The notes beneath the pieces are model-generated. The model was not told where the DNA came from, ran no database searches, and worked only from the letters and a program-made list of their open reading frames with translations. DNA of 64,000 bases from Vandiemenella viatica (taxonomy: Eukaryota; Arthropoda; Insecta; Orthoptera; Morabidae): NCBI GenBank assembly GCA_031002005.1, contig CM061921.1, positions 179,250,935 through 179,314,934 on the forward strand, written 5' to 3'. Positions 35,729-47,960 of the stretch are shown here, piece after piece. The position numbers and the translations under genes are program-made. Positions within the stretch are counted from its first letter, which is position 1. Each line of letters opens with the position of its first letter.

Positions 35729-37340
35729 GATGTCTGGTTTAAAAAAGCGGAAAGTGGATACAGAATGTCGTCAGTTCCAAAACAAATGGACTGATGAATA
35801 CTTTTTTATCATGCACAGTGGTAAACCTATGTGTTTGTTGTACTGTCAAACAATTTCTTTTTTAAAATACTCCAGCAAGCATGTCGCTCAATATAATTTA
35901 CTTACGGGCAAGTTAAGAAAGGATAAAATTAAAAAAACTCATTACCGATTTAGGGATACAGTGACAAATGTTCCATTCAGAAAAATCAAATCTAGACAGT
36001 GTTGTTGAAGCTAGTTTTATAGTTCGTTCCAAAATAGCGAAAACATCGAAGTCATTTTCTGAGGGAGAGCTTGTTAAAGAGTGCCTAGTAGATGTTGCAG
36101 AAATTTTGTTCCCAGAAAAGAAGAAAGAGTTTGAGAAAATGAGCTTATCGCGACGTACTGTTGTTCGACGTATAGATATGATGGCTAGTGATGTCAAAAA
36201 AACATTGACTGATAGATTGGCTGGTTTTCAAGCATTTTCGTTTGCTTTGGATGAGAGTACATATTTATCTGACACAGCCCAGTTAGCTATTTTTTACGAG
36301 GAGTTGATGAAGAATTTGTAGTGACAGACGAATTACTGGCTTTACGGCCGCTACAAGGGACTACTACTGGAAAAGATATGTTTTGCCGAGGTGCAAAGTA
36401 TTTTTGAGCAATATGGTTTGCAGTGGTGTAAATTTGTTGGAGTGTGGACAGATGATACGCCCTCAATGGTCGGTTCACGAAAAGGTTTTATCGCAATTCT
36501 GAAGGAAAGAGCAACCGCAATGAACGTGCAAGAATGTGATTTAATAATTCTACATTGCATTATTCACCAAAAAAACTTGTACTTTAAGTCCATTCGACTG
36601 ACGAACGTTATTGATGTAGTAGTAAATACCATCTATTTCATTAGATCCCGCAGTCTTAATCATCGCCACTTTAAAGCATTTTTGGATGAACTCTCTTCAG
36701 AACACGATGATGTGACATACTATTGCGAAGTAAGATGCCTAAGCAAAAGTAAAATGCTAAAAAGATTTTATGGCCTTAGAAAAGAAATAGCTGATTTTAT
36801 GGAAATGAAAGAGAAATCATTGCCGCAAATTTGTGATCCAACATGGCTTTGTGACTTGGCATTCCTGGTAGACATCACAGGACACTTAAAAGACCTCAAC
36901 TTGAAGCTTCAAAAACAATGGCAATTGGTAAATTAGCTGTTCAATCATCTTGAAGTAAAAACTGTTTTCATTTTTTAACATTATCCAGTCACGAAAACGT
37001 TGAATACGGTCCCTATGCTGAAGAACTGAAACTACTGCCAGAGCAATTCACTGATCGGTTTTCCGATTTTATCAATATGGATAGCACTTTCAATATTTTT
37101 GCAAATCCGTTAAGTGCAATATGGAAGATTCTCCGTTTCGTCTACAAATGGAGTTGATCGAGCTTCAAGAAGACTCTTATTTGAAGTCTAAATTTGATTA
37201 TGTGGAACTAAGCGAATTTTACAGAACATACCTTTCAGAAGAAAAATATCCACAGCTGAGAGTTTTCGCACAAAAAATAATTTGCACATTCGGAAGCACA
37301 TATAAATGCGAGCAGCTTTTTTCAATCATGAAAATTAATA
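35729..37340 (+). pseudogene. hAT transposase (GTF2IRD2/ZBED-like), broken
   Basis: The frame begins MSGLKKRKVDTECRQFQ and WTDEYFFI, a start I associate with hAT-derived proteins such as GTF2IRD2. After a frame change come SLSRRTVVRRI and FQAFSFALDEST, where FALDEST is the first catalytic-aspartate block of hAT transposases. Next are WTDDTPSMVGSRKGF, with its usual second D (family pattern TDG-x-P-x-M), then LHCIIHQKNL, and a C-terminal YPQLRVFAQKIICTFGSTYKCEQLFS. The hAT dimerisation pattern expects F-G-S-T-Y-x-C-E, which is present. Stops and frameshifts near 35950, 36320, 36935 and 37120 disable it. Confidence 0.85.
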
Positions 37341-40300
37341 ATAAAATAATTGTTTAAAAAACATAAAAACAGCCTTCAAAAAAGGGCACAAAAAACGTTA
37401 AAATAACTTTATACCTTGCTTAGAAGAAAGTAAATCTAAATGGACAATATTTTACATTACTGTTATTGACATTTTTTACATTAATTAGTTATTTTTGGAG
37501 TCGGTGCCAGCTGTCAGATCGCGCTGATCGAATTATTTGGTGTTCGAGGCGAACTGAGAGTAGGAACAAAAATTCCAAATATTTTACATCATGTCATGAG
37601 GAAGGTAGTTTTATTGCGGGAGACAGCTTAGGGAAACAAATTAACGGTATGTTATCTGTGGCTCGACCTCGTTGGTCATCCAGGCATACCTCTGTTAGTT
37701 GGAAGGCTGCATCATGCAGTAAATACTTTATAGTTAGTATAATATCGGTGTATCATCTATATGTTTCAGTTGTGTTGAAAAATGTATCTAGAATTAATTG
37801 TAGGTAAGTAGTAACCTGATTTTTTATGTATTATTGTTATTTATTATTGTTTTTATCCTTTTTTTTTTTATCTTGGCGGGCACCGAATACAAAAAAAACT
37901 AATTAATGTAAAAATTTCAATAACAGTAATGTAAAATATTGTCCATTTAGATTTACTTTCTTCTAAGCAAGGTATAAAGTTATTTTAAAGTTTTTTGTGC
38001 CCTTTTTTTGAAGGCGGTTTTTATGTTTTTTAAACAATTATTTTATTTTTAAATTTTTAGTGGTATTATAGTTAATTTGTATCTAAATATATCGCAGTAG
38101 TTCTCATTTTGGGAACTTCCTGGTAACTCAGTGGTTAAAGCCAATACTTTTTTTTAAAAAAATCTGTCTTTACAACAACTTTCAGAATTGGGTGAATTGG
38201 ATGCTGTGTTAAGGAATGTCAGTTTACATTTTGGTCCAGGCTGTGTTTCGATCTAATCATAACATCTGTTAAAGCTGCTGCTCGATAATCGAGACATGTA
38301 ACATCTGGACATTAATACATACCACAAACACAAAACTGTCTTCAGAATATATCTGTTTGTTCCGGCATGACACAGAAAATATAGATATTTAATTGGTTTT
38401 CACAACGTAAAAGCTCGGGGTCCAAGTTAAAATCTGAAGTACATGTTGAGCCATTAGGACACATACATTTTATAAATATTCTGCAATGAGTTAAAAATAG
38501 CTTAATTGATTTTGACGGTACTTAAAACTGTGGATTTTGTAAAGAACATTGGAAATTATAAATGATGGGGGTAAAAGAGAAGAGGGATTGGGCTTTTGTA
38601 TACCAAATGTAGATTGTCTTTTCTGATTGATTTAAAGTATACGTTTGTAAATTTCTGTTGATAACATATAAAACTTTTAGGTGTGTATAAAAAAATAATT
38701 AAAGGGTGTGGAGGTGAAGAGTAGTTTGGTTTTTGTTAGGTAGTGTGGAAAGCATTTTTCTCTTTGTTTTAAAGTACACATGTGCAAAGTTCCATCGAAA
38801 CCAGATAAAAACTGTAGCTTTGTGTAAAGAACATTTACAAAAATTAAATGGGGTAAGGGAGTGAGCAGTTGGATTTTGTAAACAGAATATTTCTCTTTGT
38901 CCTTAAGTATACATTTGCAGTATTCCATCGAAATCTGATAAAAACGGAAGGTATCTATAAAGAACATTGGAAATTAGGAGGGGGTGGTGGTAGAAGGGAA
39001 GAAGGATTGGTCTTCTGCAACCTAATTTAAACACAATTGTTATGTATTTTTTAAAGTATACGTGTGCAAATTTTCTTCAGAATCAGATAGAAACTGTGCT
39101 TTGTATAGATTATAGGGGTGGAAAGGGGATGAGAAGTTTGGCTTCTCTAAACCAAATTCAGACAGTATTTTTCTGTTTGTTTTTAAGTATACATGTGCAT
39201 ACTTCCTTCAAAATCAGATAGAAACGGTAGCTTTATAAAATGAACATTGACAGTAATTAAAGGGGTGGAAAGGGGAATAGGGTTTGTGTTTTTGTCAAAG
39301 TAATCTGAGTAGTATGTTTCTTTTTCTATTTGCTTTAAAGTATACACACGTGAAGTTACACCGAAATCGGATTACAATGTGAGTTTGTACAAACATTAAG
39401 GGTGTAAAAGGGGAGCTAGGGTAGGTTTTTTTCGTCAGAAATGTTCTCCATAAAAAATACATCTATGTGCCAACTTTCATAAAGATCGATCAAATGGTTT
39501 CAACTGTAGCTTTTCAAAAAGAAAATTGATAAGAGTCAAGGGGCGGAAATGGGGAAAGGGGTTCAGTTTTTGCAAACCAAAAGCTGACATTATTTTTCTC
39601 TTTGTTTTACAGTAAAAGTTTGCTAAGTTCTATATAAACTGGATAAAAACTGTGGGTTTTGTATAAAAATTAAACGGTTTAATGGGGAGTGGGGGTGGTT
39701 TTTTATTTTTTGGTCAGAAACCTTCCTCGTGAAAAAATACATATAAGCGCCAACTTTCATGGTAATAGGTCAAATGGTGGCGACTGTAGCTTGTTATATA
39801 AAAAACATTGACAAAAATTAAGAGGTGTTGAGCTTTGGCAGACCAAATGTTGACAAGATTTTTCTGTTTGTTTGAAACTATATATTGGCAAAGTTCAATC
39901 AATATCAGATAAGAAATATAGGTTTCTATAAAATTAAGGGGTGTAAAGGGGGAGATGGGGTGGCTTTTTTTATTTTTTTTGTCAGAAACCTTCTACATGA
40001 AATATTACATGTATATGACAACTTTAATGAATATCAGTTAAATGATGTCGACTATAATTTTGTATAAAGAAAATTAAGGGGTGAATAGGGTGAGAGGGGT
40101 TCAGTTTTTTCAAACCAAATGTTGACAGCATATTCTCTTTATTTTTGACTATACATGTCCAAAGTTCCATTGAAATCGGATAAAAAATGTGTGTTTGTAT
40201 AAAAATTAAGGGGTGTAAAGGCAGAGAGTGGTGTTTTTTATTTTTTTGGGGTCAGAAATCTTTTCCATGAAAAATTACATGTGTATGTCAACTTTAATGG

Positions 40301-40686
40301 AGATCAATTAAATGGTGTCGACTTTAGCTTTGTATAAAGAATATTGGCAAAAATTAAGGGGTCGATAGGGGGAGAGTGGTTCAGTTTTTTCAAACCAAAA
40401 GTTGACAGTATTTTTCTGTTTATTTTTTACGATACATTTCCAAAGTTCCATCAAAATCGGATAAAAAGTGTGGGTTTGTATAAAATTTAAGGGTTGTAAA
40501 CGGGTAGAAGGGGTGGTTTCTCAATGAAATTCATATGGGACCACTTTGGAGGTATACTCTATCTACTATAAAAATTTCATTTAAACCGGTTCAAAATTGG
40601 CAAAGATATCGCTGAACATACATCCAAAAAAAAAAAAAAAAAATTCAGACGAATTGAGAACCTCCTCCTTTTTTGAAGTCGGTTAA
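37341..40686 (+). mobile_element. Unclassified 3.3-kb element splitting the hAT C terminus
   Basis: Its edges are defined by the broken hAT frame. Near the left end an inverted pair of ~180 bp (about 37335-37510 and 37868-38055) encloses a unique 360-bp core. From about 38500 onward it consists of degenerate ~280-bp tandem units like those at 1-788, ending 'gaagtcggttaaaaata'. The inner ends of the inverted pair carry a similar phrase (gagtcggtgcc). No ORF with recognisable domains was found. A SINE-like A box (ggtaactcagtggttaaagc) lies near 38130. Confidence 0.7.
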
Positions 40687-40800
40687 AAATAAGCATCGTA
40701 CTCGGCTTACAGATGTTAAGTTAGAAAACACTTTTCGCCTATGTACTACTGATATTGACCCCAATATCAATCATCTTGTTTCTCAACTTCAACGACCTAA
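40687..40800 (+). pseudogene. hAT transposase, displaced C-terminal end
   Basis: It reads KHRTRLTDVKLENTFRLC then TTDIDPNINHLVSQLQ, the usual last segment of this hAT group (K-x-R-x-R-L-x-D-x-x-L). It completes the frame interrupted at about 37340 (LFSIMKINNK). Confidence 0.8.
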
Positions 40801-41230
40801 AAATTTACAACAGTCCCAGTATGGACGCTATCTTCGGTGTAATCATACTAGTGCCTACACATATGGTGACTTTTTTTTATTCTTCTCGGTGTGTGGGGAT
40901 TTTCTATGAAAATGTGAATTTTCATGTCTATTTGATGGCCATGAAGCTATCTGTTAGCTAAGAGCGGTATTATAACTTTATCGTGTGCGCTGATTAGTTC
41001 AACAAAGCATGCGATTACAAACAAATGTGATACACGGTCCGGAATCCTAAGGTTGGCGTCAGATGGGGACATTGCAAACCTATTAAGAACTCTCCGGGCT
41101 CTTGATTGGTCGAAAAAGTGGAGCAGAATCGGCATAACACTGCAAAAGGGGAATTATCTGGATATAAAATAGCAATAGCGCAACATCATGCAAAATATGG
41201 CATTGCAAACTGTGTCAAGAATGGCTCTTT

Positions 41231-41475
41231 ACCGAGCGTGGTGGGTGAACGGTTAGCGTTCTGGCCTCGCATTCGGGAGGACGCGGGTTCGAATCCCCGT
41301 CCGGGCATCCAGATTTGGGTTTTCCATGGTTTCCCCAAATCACTCCAGGCAAATGCCGGGATACTTCCTTCAAAAAGGCGATGGCTGAATTCCTTCCCGT
41401 TCCTTGCCCCAATCCTAATCCGCCTCTAATGACCTCGCTGTCGACGAGACGTAAAGCCCAAGCAAAAAAAAAAAA
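41231..41475 (+). mobile_element. tRNA-derived SINE
   Basis: It has an intact B box (gggttcgaatcc), the same body as the copies at 17264 and 34380, and an A-rich tail. No clear target duplication was seen. Confidence 0.9.
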
Positions 41476-42049
41476 ATTGAGTCTATTGATGCCTTTGTGG
41501 TTATTGGGGCACATGTTACTGAATGGCAGAGAGGGTTGTGATACGATGCTAACGTGAACAGCTTGGTACCTAGGATTGGACACATGTTACTAAATGACAG
41601 AAGTGAATTGGGTTACAGACTTTCGGTAGAGTATTGGTTGAATATGATTGCATTGTTTGGGACTCCCAGTTTGGGTATCAAATACGTAAGGCAATACATA
41701 AGTTGGGAAACAAGATTTGTTTGTGAATTCTGTCAATAAGTGATGTAAAAAGGAGTTGGATTGGAAGTCATTGGAAAACAGAAGGAGGTTTGAGAAACTG
41801 CTGGGAGAGTACAAGGCATATGTTGGCGATCAGTCTAAGGAGGGATCTTGGTCAAAGAATCAGGAGTAGTGCGCAGAATAGAAAAGATGACCATCATCAC
41901 GAGCGGGCACTCGATTTCATGCATAAAGGAGTGGGAAAATTTTCTATATCTCCACCTTGGCCACAGGTGATGTTCTCACGCATCCTTTGACTAGTCAGCA
42001 TGTTCTGTGAAGTGCGCTGTCTTAGCGTGACTCGACTTTTGTCACACAA
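41476..42049. other. Unassigned
   Basis: No gene or element ends were recognised here; the purine-rich sequence at 41730-41900 could belong to the Tc1-like copy that follows. Confidence 0.35.
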
Positions 42050-42300
42050 TTGATACGCTGCCCCCCCAACTCGTCAGATGTGAACCTTATCGAACGTGGC
42101 TTCAGAACTCATCGCCATCCTCCCCGGAATTTACGAAGCTTAGGAGACTTGTGTGTGCAGATGTGGTGCCAACTCCCTCCAACGACCCACAAGGCCTCAT
42201 TACTTCCATGCTAAGACGCGTCGACGCTGATATCCGTGCCAGATGCTGACACACCAGCTATTAGGTAGATGGTCATAATGTTCTGGCTGATCAGTGTATA
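42050..42300 (+). pseudogene. Tc1-like transposase C-terminal remnant with terminal repeat
   Basis: Broken coding (NSSDVNLIE, then DPQGLITSMLRRVDADIRARC) resembles the end of Tc1-type transposases. It is followed by 'ggtcataatgttctggctga' and 'tcagtgta', a terminal inverted repeat sequence I recognise from Tc1-like elements. The left end was not found. Confidence 0.55.
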
Positions 42301-43269
42301 TCTTCAGTGGTGCTACCACTATCTTGATATTTACATTTTCCTATCCCATGAATTATGGCACTTCAGGGTAGCTTGTGTTCTTTGTATATAGTGTATCTAT
42401 TGTATATTGTGTCAGTAGTGTATACATTGTATACTGTGTATTGCATGAATACTGAACTGTACGAAGTGCATAGTACTGATACCAAATGATTATTAGTTGC
42501 TTGAAAATTTAGTGACCATCTGCTGGATTGTAAATGATCTTTAGTTCCTAGAAAAATGATCGCATAATTTTTGTAGTCACATGCATATATGAAATGTAAC
42601 GAGTTGAGGGGTGGTTTAGTAATGTTGTATGAATATGAGTGTGTGTGTTTGTGATTCCAAAATATTCTCGTATTTGAAGAAAAAATGTCTAAATTCACGG
42701 TCAAAAATATTTAAATTTGTTAAATTGCCTGTCATAGGCCACGATAATTTCAGTATTTCTAATACAATTATCATCAGTATTTTGCCCTACAGCAGGTTTT
42801 CACATTGCTGCTCCATGCTTTCTTCCACATGGAAAGTCATATCATGCACTGCTAGGGAAATATTAATATGGTAGCTTCCCGCTACTTTGTTGGTACTGTT
42901 TCATGTCGAAATGCCTGAATGCCTTAGGATAAAATTTGGAATGATATATCGGCTATCTACTTTCATGTCCATCGAAAAAGTAGTTCCCGTGGGGTTCCAA
43001 TACGAACACGTATATGGATGCGATAAGAATTCCATTCAAGCGAAGCTGCGTGCAGAAGACAGTCTTTATAAATTAATAACAACTCAAATCTTAGAAAGAT
43101 TAGTACATGATAGCAGCGGTATGAATGAGAAAAAACCGCAGTGAAAAGGAACAATATGTATTTGAAACGGTTTATTTAAGCTACTATGGCCTACACAATG
43201 CTCTCATCACTTATACGTCAAATTCACATCAATTTTAATATTATTTTTAATAACAATCAAATGAGGAAT
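42301..43269. other. Unassigned
   Basis: AT-rich sequence with 'gtgtat' reiterations at 42390-42450; no gene found. Confidence 0.4.
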
Positions 43270-45990
43270 TAAAATCTTAACTAAAAGGGCTAGAAAGCCT
43301 CTTTCCTCGCTTTTGCCATTGGGTAGTACTATTTTCTATAGATAAAATTGCAAGATCTGACAGTCTTGAGTTTAGCGTAAATATGTTATGAACATGTTGA
43401 ACTTTTATGTAATAACGACACTGTATCATTAAATTTGGATAGTTGTTCAATATAAGTGACCAACGTATTCTCAATTTTATCGATCATATGCTAAAACACG
43501 TTCATTTTAAACATCTTATGGATCTGTTGCTATCTCATCTACGGCCTCGTACACAAAAAATCTCTACTTTCTTCGGGATATAACTGGCTTAGTAAAAGGA
43601 TATGTCCCAGGGTCAGAAGCAATTTTTCTAGCTGTTATCAGAGCAAACGAAAGATCCCGGTACCTTTTCTCAAATTCCGAGCTATTTTCCAGCAATTGTG
43701 AAGCGTTTCATAAATCCTCCTTCGGTTTGTATAGCCTAGCTTACAATATTTAGTATAAACAATGTAATGTACCAAGTCACCATTGTAACTATAAACTCTG
43801 CTCCGTGATCTGGCTCAGGGACAAGGCCTCTGTCGCTACTACTGAATAATTCGTTTCCAAATGGACGTCACGAATTAGAGAGTAATGCTAACGCAATGCA
43901 GCGAGGATAGAATCTCTGTTCTCCAAATGAGTTTTGCAATTTTTTTTGCCGACAGTCCTTCTAAGTGCTCGAATGCCATTTACCATCACTTGATTGATCG
44001 AGAAAATAGAACAAATATTCTTTATCAAATCCGGATGAGGGAAACGATGTAACAGATGTTTTGGAGGCACCTTCTGTTACCAAATTTAATGACAGCTACA
44101 TGGATTAAAAAATACTCGAAGACATTAGTTCATAATTCTACTTTGGACACCTTTGTTTCCTCCTATTGTATTGGATCCATTGTCATATATTTGGCATAGA
44201 CAATCGCTCATATCCAAATCAAACTTTTGGAAAGTATCATTGATAAATTGGCCAGTGAGTCCGCTCCCAAGTCCCGAAGAATCACTTACCGGCTTCTAAG
44301 CAACGTAACACTTACGCACATGGACTTAGTCTTCACTAATGTCAACATAAACAATGTTAAAGGTAATTGGTCGATGTTACTGACATCAGGAGCTCAATTC
44401 AGTATGACGGAATAGAATTTAGGTGACTTAACCACAGTCAAAATTGTATTACGAACTTCATTAGTTTTGAATACATTTTCCAAAATAATAGACATTAGCA
44501 TCCTTATAAGCAATGCGGCGGAGATGCTCCATCGTCACAGGGTCATATTTTCCTAGCAGTTGCAATATACACAGGAAGTTACCATTATTAGAAGTATTTA
44601 GTGTTTCAGATCCAATGCTTCCTCTGAACAAGAAATTTTTGTGTATTAAAAAGAATACTTTAGACATCATTCATTCGAGTATAGCAACCCACCGTGATTT
44701 TTCGTCTTCAATCAGTATCTACAAATGCTTGTCTCTTACACTGATGTTATTTAATCGAATCAACGCTTCTATCCAACTGAGAATGGTATGTTGATGATTT
44801 GAGGAAGATTCGTGAGTTTTGAGACGGTCTAATAAGTATCTCCAGTCATCAAATCCTTCTTTTCCCAAATAAGACTGAGACCAACTATCGAATTAACAGT
44901 AAAAACAATATACAGGGTGTATCAAAAAGAATTATCCGATTTGGCACGTCTATATTTCTGAAACTAATAAACAAGTACAATGAATTTTGTTTTTTGGTGA
45001 ACTGGAAACTCAAAATGTTTTTTTTTTTTTTTTTCATCCCTTTTCATAAGTGTTAAATATGCACCCCTTGAGATATACGGCATATATCAATGCGGTATTC
45101 AAATTATTCCCACACTGCAGGGAGCATGTCTTGAGTGACTGCTTCCACAGCGGCTGTTATGCGATGTCTCAGTTCATTCATTGTTGTTGGTAACGGAGGC
45201 ACATAAACAGTCTTTTATAAGCTCCCACATGAAATAATCACTTGCAGTCAGGTCCGGTGACCTTGGAGGCCAGTAATGTAACGTCTGTGTCAGACACTGG
45301 GGAGCGGCCCGGCGATTTCCCTTTACACAAACAACCCGTTTCTGGGAATTGTTGATGCCATCGTCTAATGCTCTGTGCTGTAGGAGGATCCACACCATAC
45401 CTGGTACGAAAGTCACGCTGAACAGTTGTTACTGACCCGCACTGCGCAAAACGTACAACAAACACAAAACGCTTTCTGTTGTCCCGACGCCATTTTTACT
45501 AGAAGTGAAGTGGGTGCACACTACTGCTACCTAGCGGGAACCACGTAAATACGTTGTTCACGCACATATCTCAAATAACATAATAGTTATGATTTTTTTT
45601 ATAAATCGGATGATTCTTTTTTATACACCCTGTACTTTATCTGCATATCTAGAGTTAACAAACCATCTTCTTTTATCATTTGGCATTACTCTTTTAAAAT
45701 GCGTATTTGAAAAATTACGTAGATGATTTTTTTTCTTCGATTTTTTCTTTGCTCGAATAATTATTTCATCTCTGGCTGCAGAGTCAATGAGCGACCACTT
45801 TGATGCTCTTTATCATCCTGAGCCTCATCTGCAGAGCTATTAAATAAAATTTCTTCCGTCGTGTGCTGAACTAGTTCTGGCGACGACGATTCAGATGACT
45901 CACAACTCTAAAATATTTTGTAAGCAATTTTGGAGCCTTCTCAGTTTCACCTTGGTTTAGTTTTCTTTTTTAGTGCACCAGGAACAGGTA
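43270..45990 (-). pseudogene. hAT transposase with TTF finger and DUF4371 (ZMYM1-like), broken
   Basis: Read on the minus strand, an N-terminal ALKKKTKPR stretch leads to RVMPNDKRRWFVNSRYADKV and a YCFYC finger with SQSYLGKEGFDDWRYL and HESSSNH, the TTF-type zinc finger pattern. Then comes DUF4371: FLFRGSIGSE, NNGNFLCILQLLGKYDP, and PDVSNIDQLPL. A C-terminal RLSDLAILSIEN block (43300-43400) is the hAT C-terminal signature. Many stops and frame changes occur, and a deleted Tc1/mariner splits the finger. Domesticated relatives include ZMYM1-type proteins, but this copy is decayed. Confidence 0.75.
44913..45632 (-). mobile_element. Internally deleted Tc1/mariner element (720 bp)
   Basis: The ends read CAGGGTGTAT(C/A)AAAAAGAAT on both sides and are flanked by TA. 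The remaining minus-strand coding joins an N-terminal DNA-binding part (RFAQCGSVTTVQRDFRTRYG) to a C-terminal WPPRSPDLTASDYFMW, the family's last catalytic-Asp block, with the middle missing. Removing the element and one TA rejoins the hAT frame, confirming the target duplication. Confidence 0.85.
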
Positions 45991-46819
45991 CGGGAGGTAC
46001 GGCTCGGCACTGGAGAGCGTTAATTATGGGACAAGTTATTTTCTGTATTCCAGTAACTAGAACTGATTTTGTCGCAACTAAAGATGATTCGATTCTACGA
46101 TGAGATACAAATATGCATAATGCTGAAGATCTTACATTTATAAACTCTTCTGGATGATTAATGTGTAAAAATAACGCGCGAACAGCAAGCTGGATTAGAT
46201 AGAATTTATTTTTCATGTTTTGTGCCGACGATCTATCACTGCATTTTTGGCGATCGCACCGCCGTAGGGCCGCCCCTGATAGTATGTATGAATAATCACA
46301 AAACGCCAGCTTCCAAACAATAGGTATAACCATAGTTACTACAGCCGCTTTTAAATCCTTCGTAAGTGAACTAAAATTGTTATTTATCAGCTTTTTATCA
46401 ACGTATCGTTGGTTTAAGGCATCATGATCATTCATAGGGTTTTATACAAGTTTTTTTGACAACTTTGTCTTGGCAATCCAAACACCTTTCGTTTGTGACA
46501 ATTACGTGATGACGTGCTAACATTATCACTATTTTTTTGATAGGCAATAAAGAAGTTCTACGAATCACGTCGTTAACAGTTGCACCTACCTATTGAAGTG
46601 TCTGTTTTTCCAAGTTCACTTTCACACATTTATAGAGACGATTTTACCTTCAATTGATATTTCGTAGTAATTTCGAACCGCATTCACTACGTTGGAAAAG
46701 TCAGGTACACCACCCGACGAGACAACATGTAATATCATATTAATTTGTTTCGATTTTAGTTCCCATAGAAAAATATCAATTTCTGCGACTACTACCTTCA
46801 TCTGAATTTCATCAGCATA

Positions 46820-46854
<35 letters not shown>

Positions 46855-46929
46855 GACACCATTATATTTTGAGCTCACGTACATATTTCAAAACTTAACC
46901 CTGACTGTCCTAACTACCTTCTGTCAACA
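45991..46929. other. Unassigned; one 162-codon ORF and a long T-run
   Basis: The minus-strand ORF at 45947-46435 overlaps the presumed start of the hAT transposase; its first ~150 codons match nothing I know and may be chance. A T-run of about 32 bases lies at 46821-46852. Confidence 0.35.
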
Positions 46930-47430
46930 AAGGATGGACGCTGAGTGGTGTACACTGCTCTCCAAAAATTAGTAGTCCTACCAAAAGTTGCCATGCCTGT
47001 AATTATGTTGAAACCAACTATGCTCGGCTATTTATTCAGGAACGAATCTAAACCGTTACAGTACCATCCACGATACACGATACAGTCTCTGTCGTTAATC
47101 AACCCACACTTTCAGGCATTTCAGCAATATCCAAAGACGTTTCTAAACTCGTTGAATGATGCATCAATGTTGACGTGCTAGTTCTAGACGTGTCTGTACT
47201 CCATGTCGTCTTTTTTTAAAGAGGAATACCAGGTTACTTTTTTCTCTAACCAGCTGTTTTGGCACTCTGCTAAAGTCTGCCACGGTTTCATGGAATCTAC
47301 TGACTGGTGCCTGACCATATAAAAATAAAATAGTATGTTATTCTGGCGATGGGTTCCAAGTTGAAATTGGGTGCGGTCATCAAAAAAAGAAGGAGGATAG
47401 TGTCCTACTTTTATTGTCATTACTTGATGG
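46930..47430 (-). pseudogene. Polinton-type packaging ATPase relic, second copy
   Basis: Its nucleotide sequence aligns by eye with 24560-24900 (for example 'tgctcggctatttattcag' against 'tgctcggctgtttattaaa'). The minus strand carries a degraded version of the same blocks (SSLKKDDMEYRHV corresponding to FKQKDMNLKQI). It is shifted and interrupted. Confidence 0.5.
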
Positions 47431-47960
47431 CTTCTCAGAAGCAGGCTCTCTAGCAGGAGTGATCGCGAACTTTACAGAAGCTATCAGAGCAGCTAAAAGA
47501 GGCGAAGAAGCAGTTGGATGAGGAAAACAATGGAGGCACTTGCAATGAGGAATAAAGGTCTACATCTGAACTCGACTATAAGTGCTGTTCGAGATTAAAG
47601 GAAAAAAAGTCATCGGGGCCATTGATAGACAAGGATATACGCGGATGGGCCAACTGCATACCACATTCCCGTAGGATACTCATGCGGGATGCATTCATAA
47701 ATAACTTTCGCGAGCGTCAATGTGGAATTGTGTACTTTGATAGTGTTGAAAGTGGTGGATCACACTGGGTGGGACACTAAAAAAAAGGAAAGTTTATTTA
47801 ATTATTGTGAAAGTTATGCGACCTATTATTCGAATTGCAACGGTACTTTACAGGGAACAACATACTGTACAATGTGAGGTGACACAAACGTCTGTTGACA
47901 GTTATGTTTAAAGTTCCTGTTTGAAAATGCGTAAAGTCTGTCTTTTCAGAGTACGACATA
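47430..47960 (+). pseudogene. Small hydrophobic protein and adenain-type cysteine protease relic
   Basis: The segment starts with DGFSEAGSLAGVIANFTEAI, a Polinton-associated hydrophobic/coiled start, and a KGLHL phrase. In another frame comes DIRGWANCIP, FINNFRERQCGIVYFDS and GGSHWVGH. The last holds the His-Trp of the adenain-like protease active site (family pattern G-x-x-HW). Later VTQTSVDSYV leads towards where the catalytic Cys would be expected, but the frame is lost. The family's protease matures capsid proteins. Confidence 0.6.

Larger units (their letters stand above)
33832..40900 (+). mobile_element. hAT element containing nested insertions
   Basis: The left end is near 'catgggcaacccctggccct', a hAT-like terminus followed by a GC-rich subterminal block. 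Transposase coding runs in three parts: 35729-36325, 36391-36936 and 37121-37340, with the last codons at 40687-40800. An I-type LINE (34172-35728) sits just at the start codon region and a 3.3-kb unclassified element splits the C terminus. The right terminal repeat was not found. Confidence 0.75.

Noticed and set aside
45947..46435. 162-codon minus-strand ORF as a host gene
   Set aside because: It overlaps the start of the decayed hAT transposase and shows no domain or splice support.
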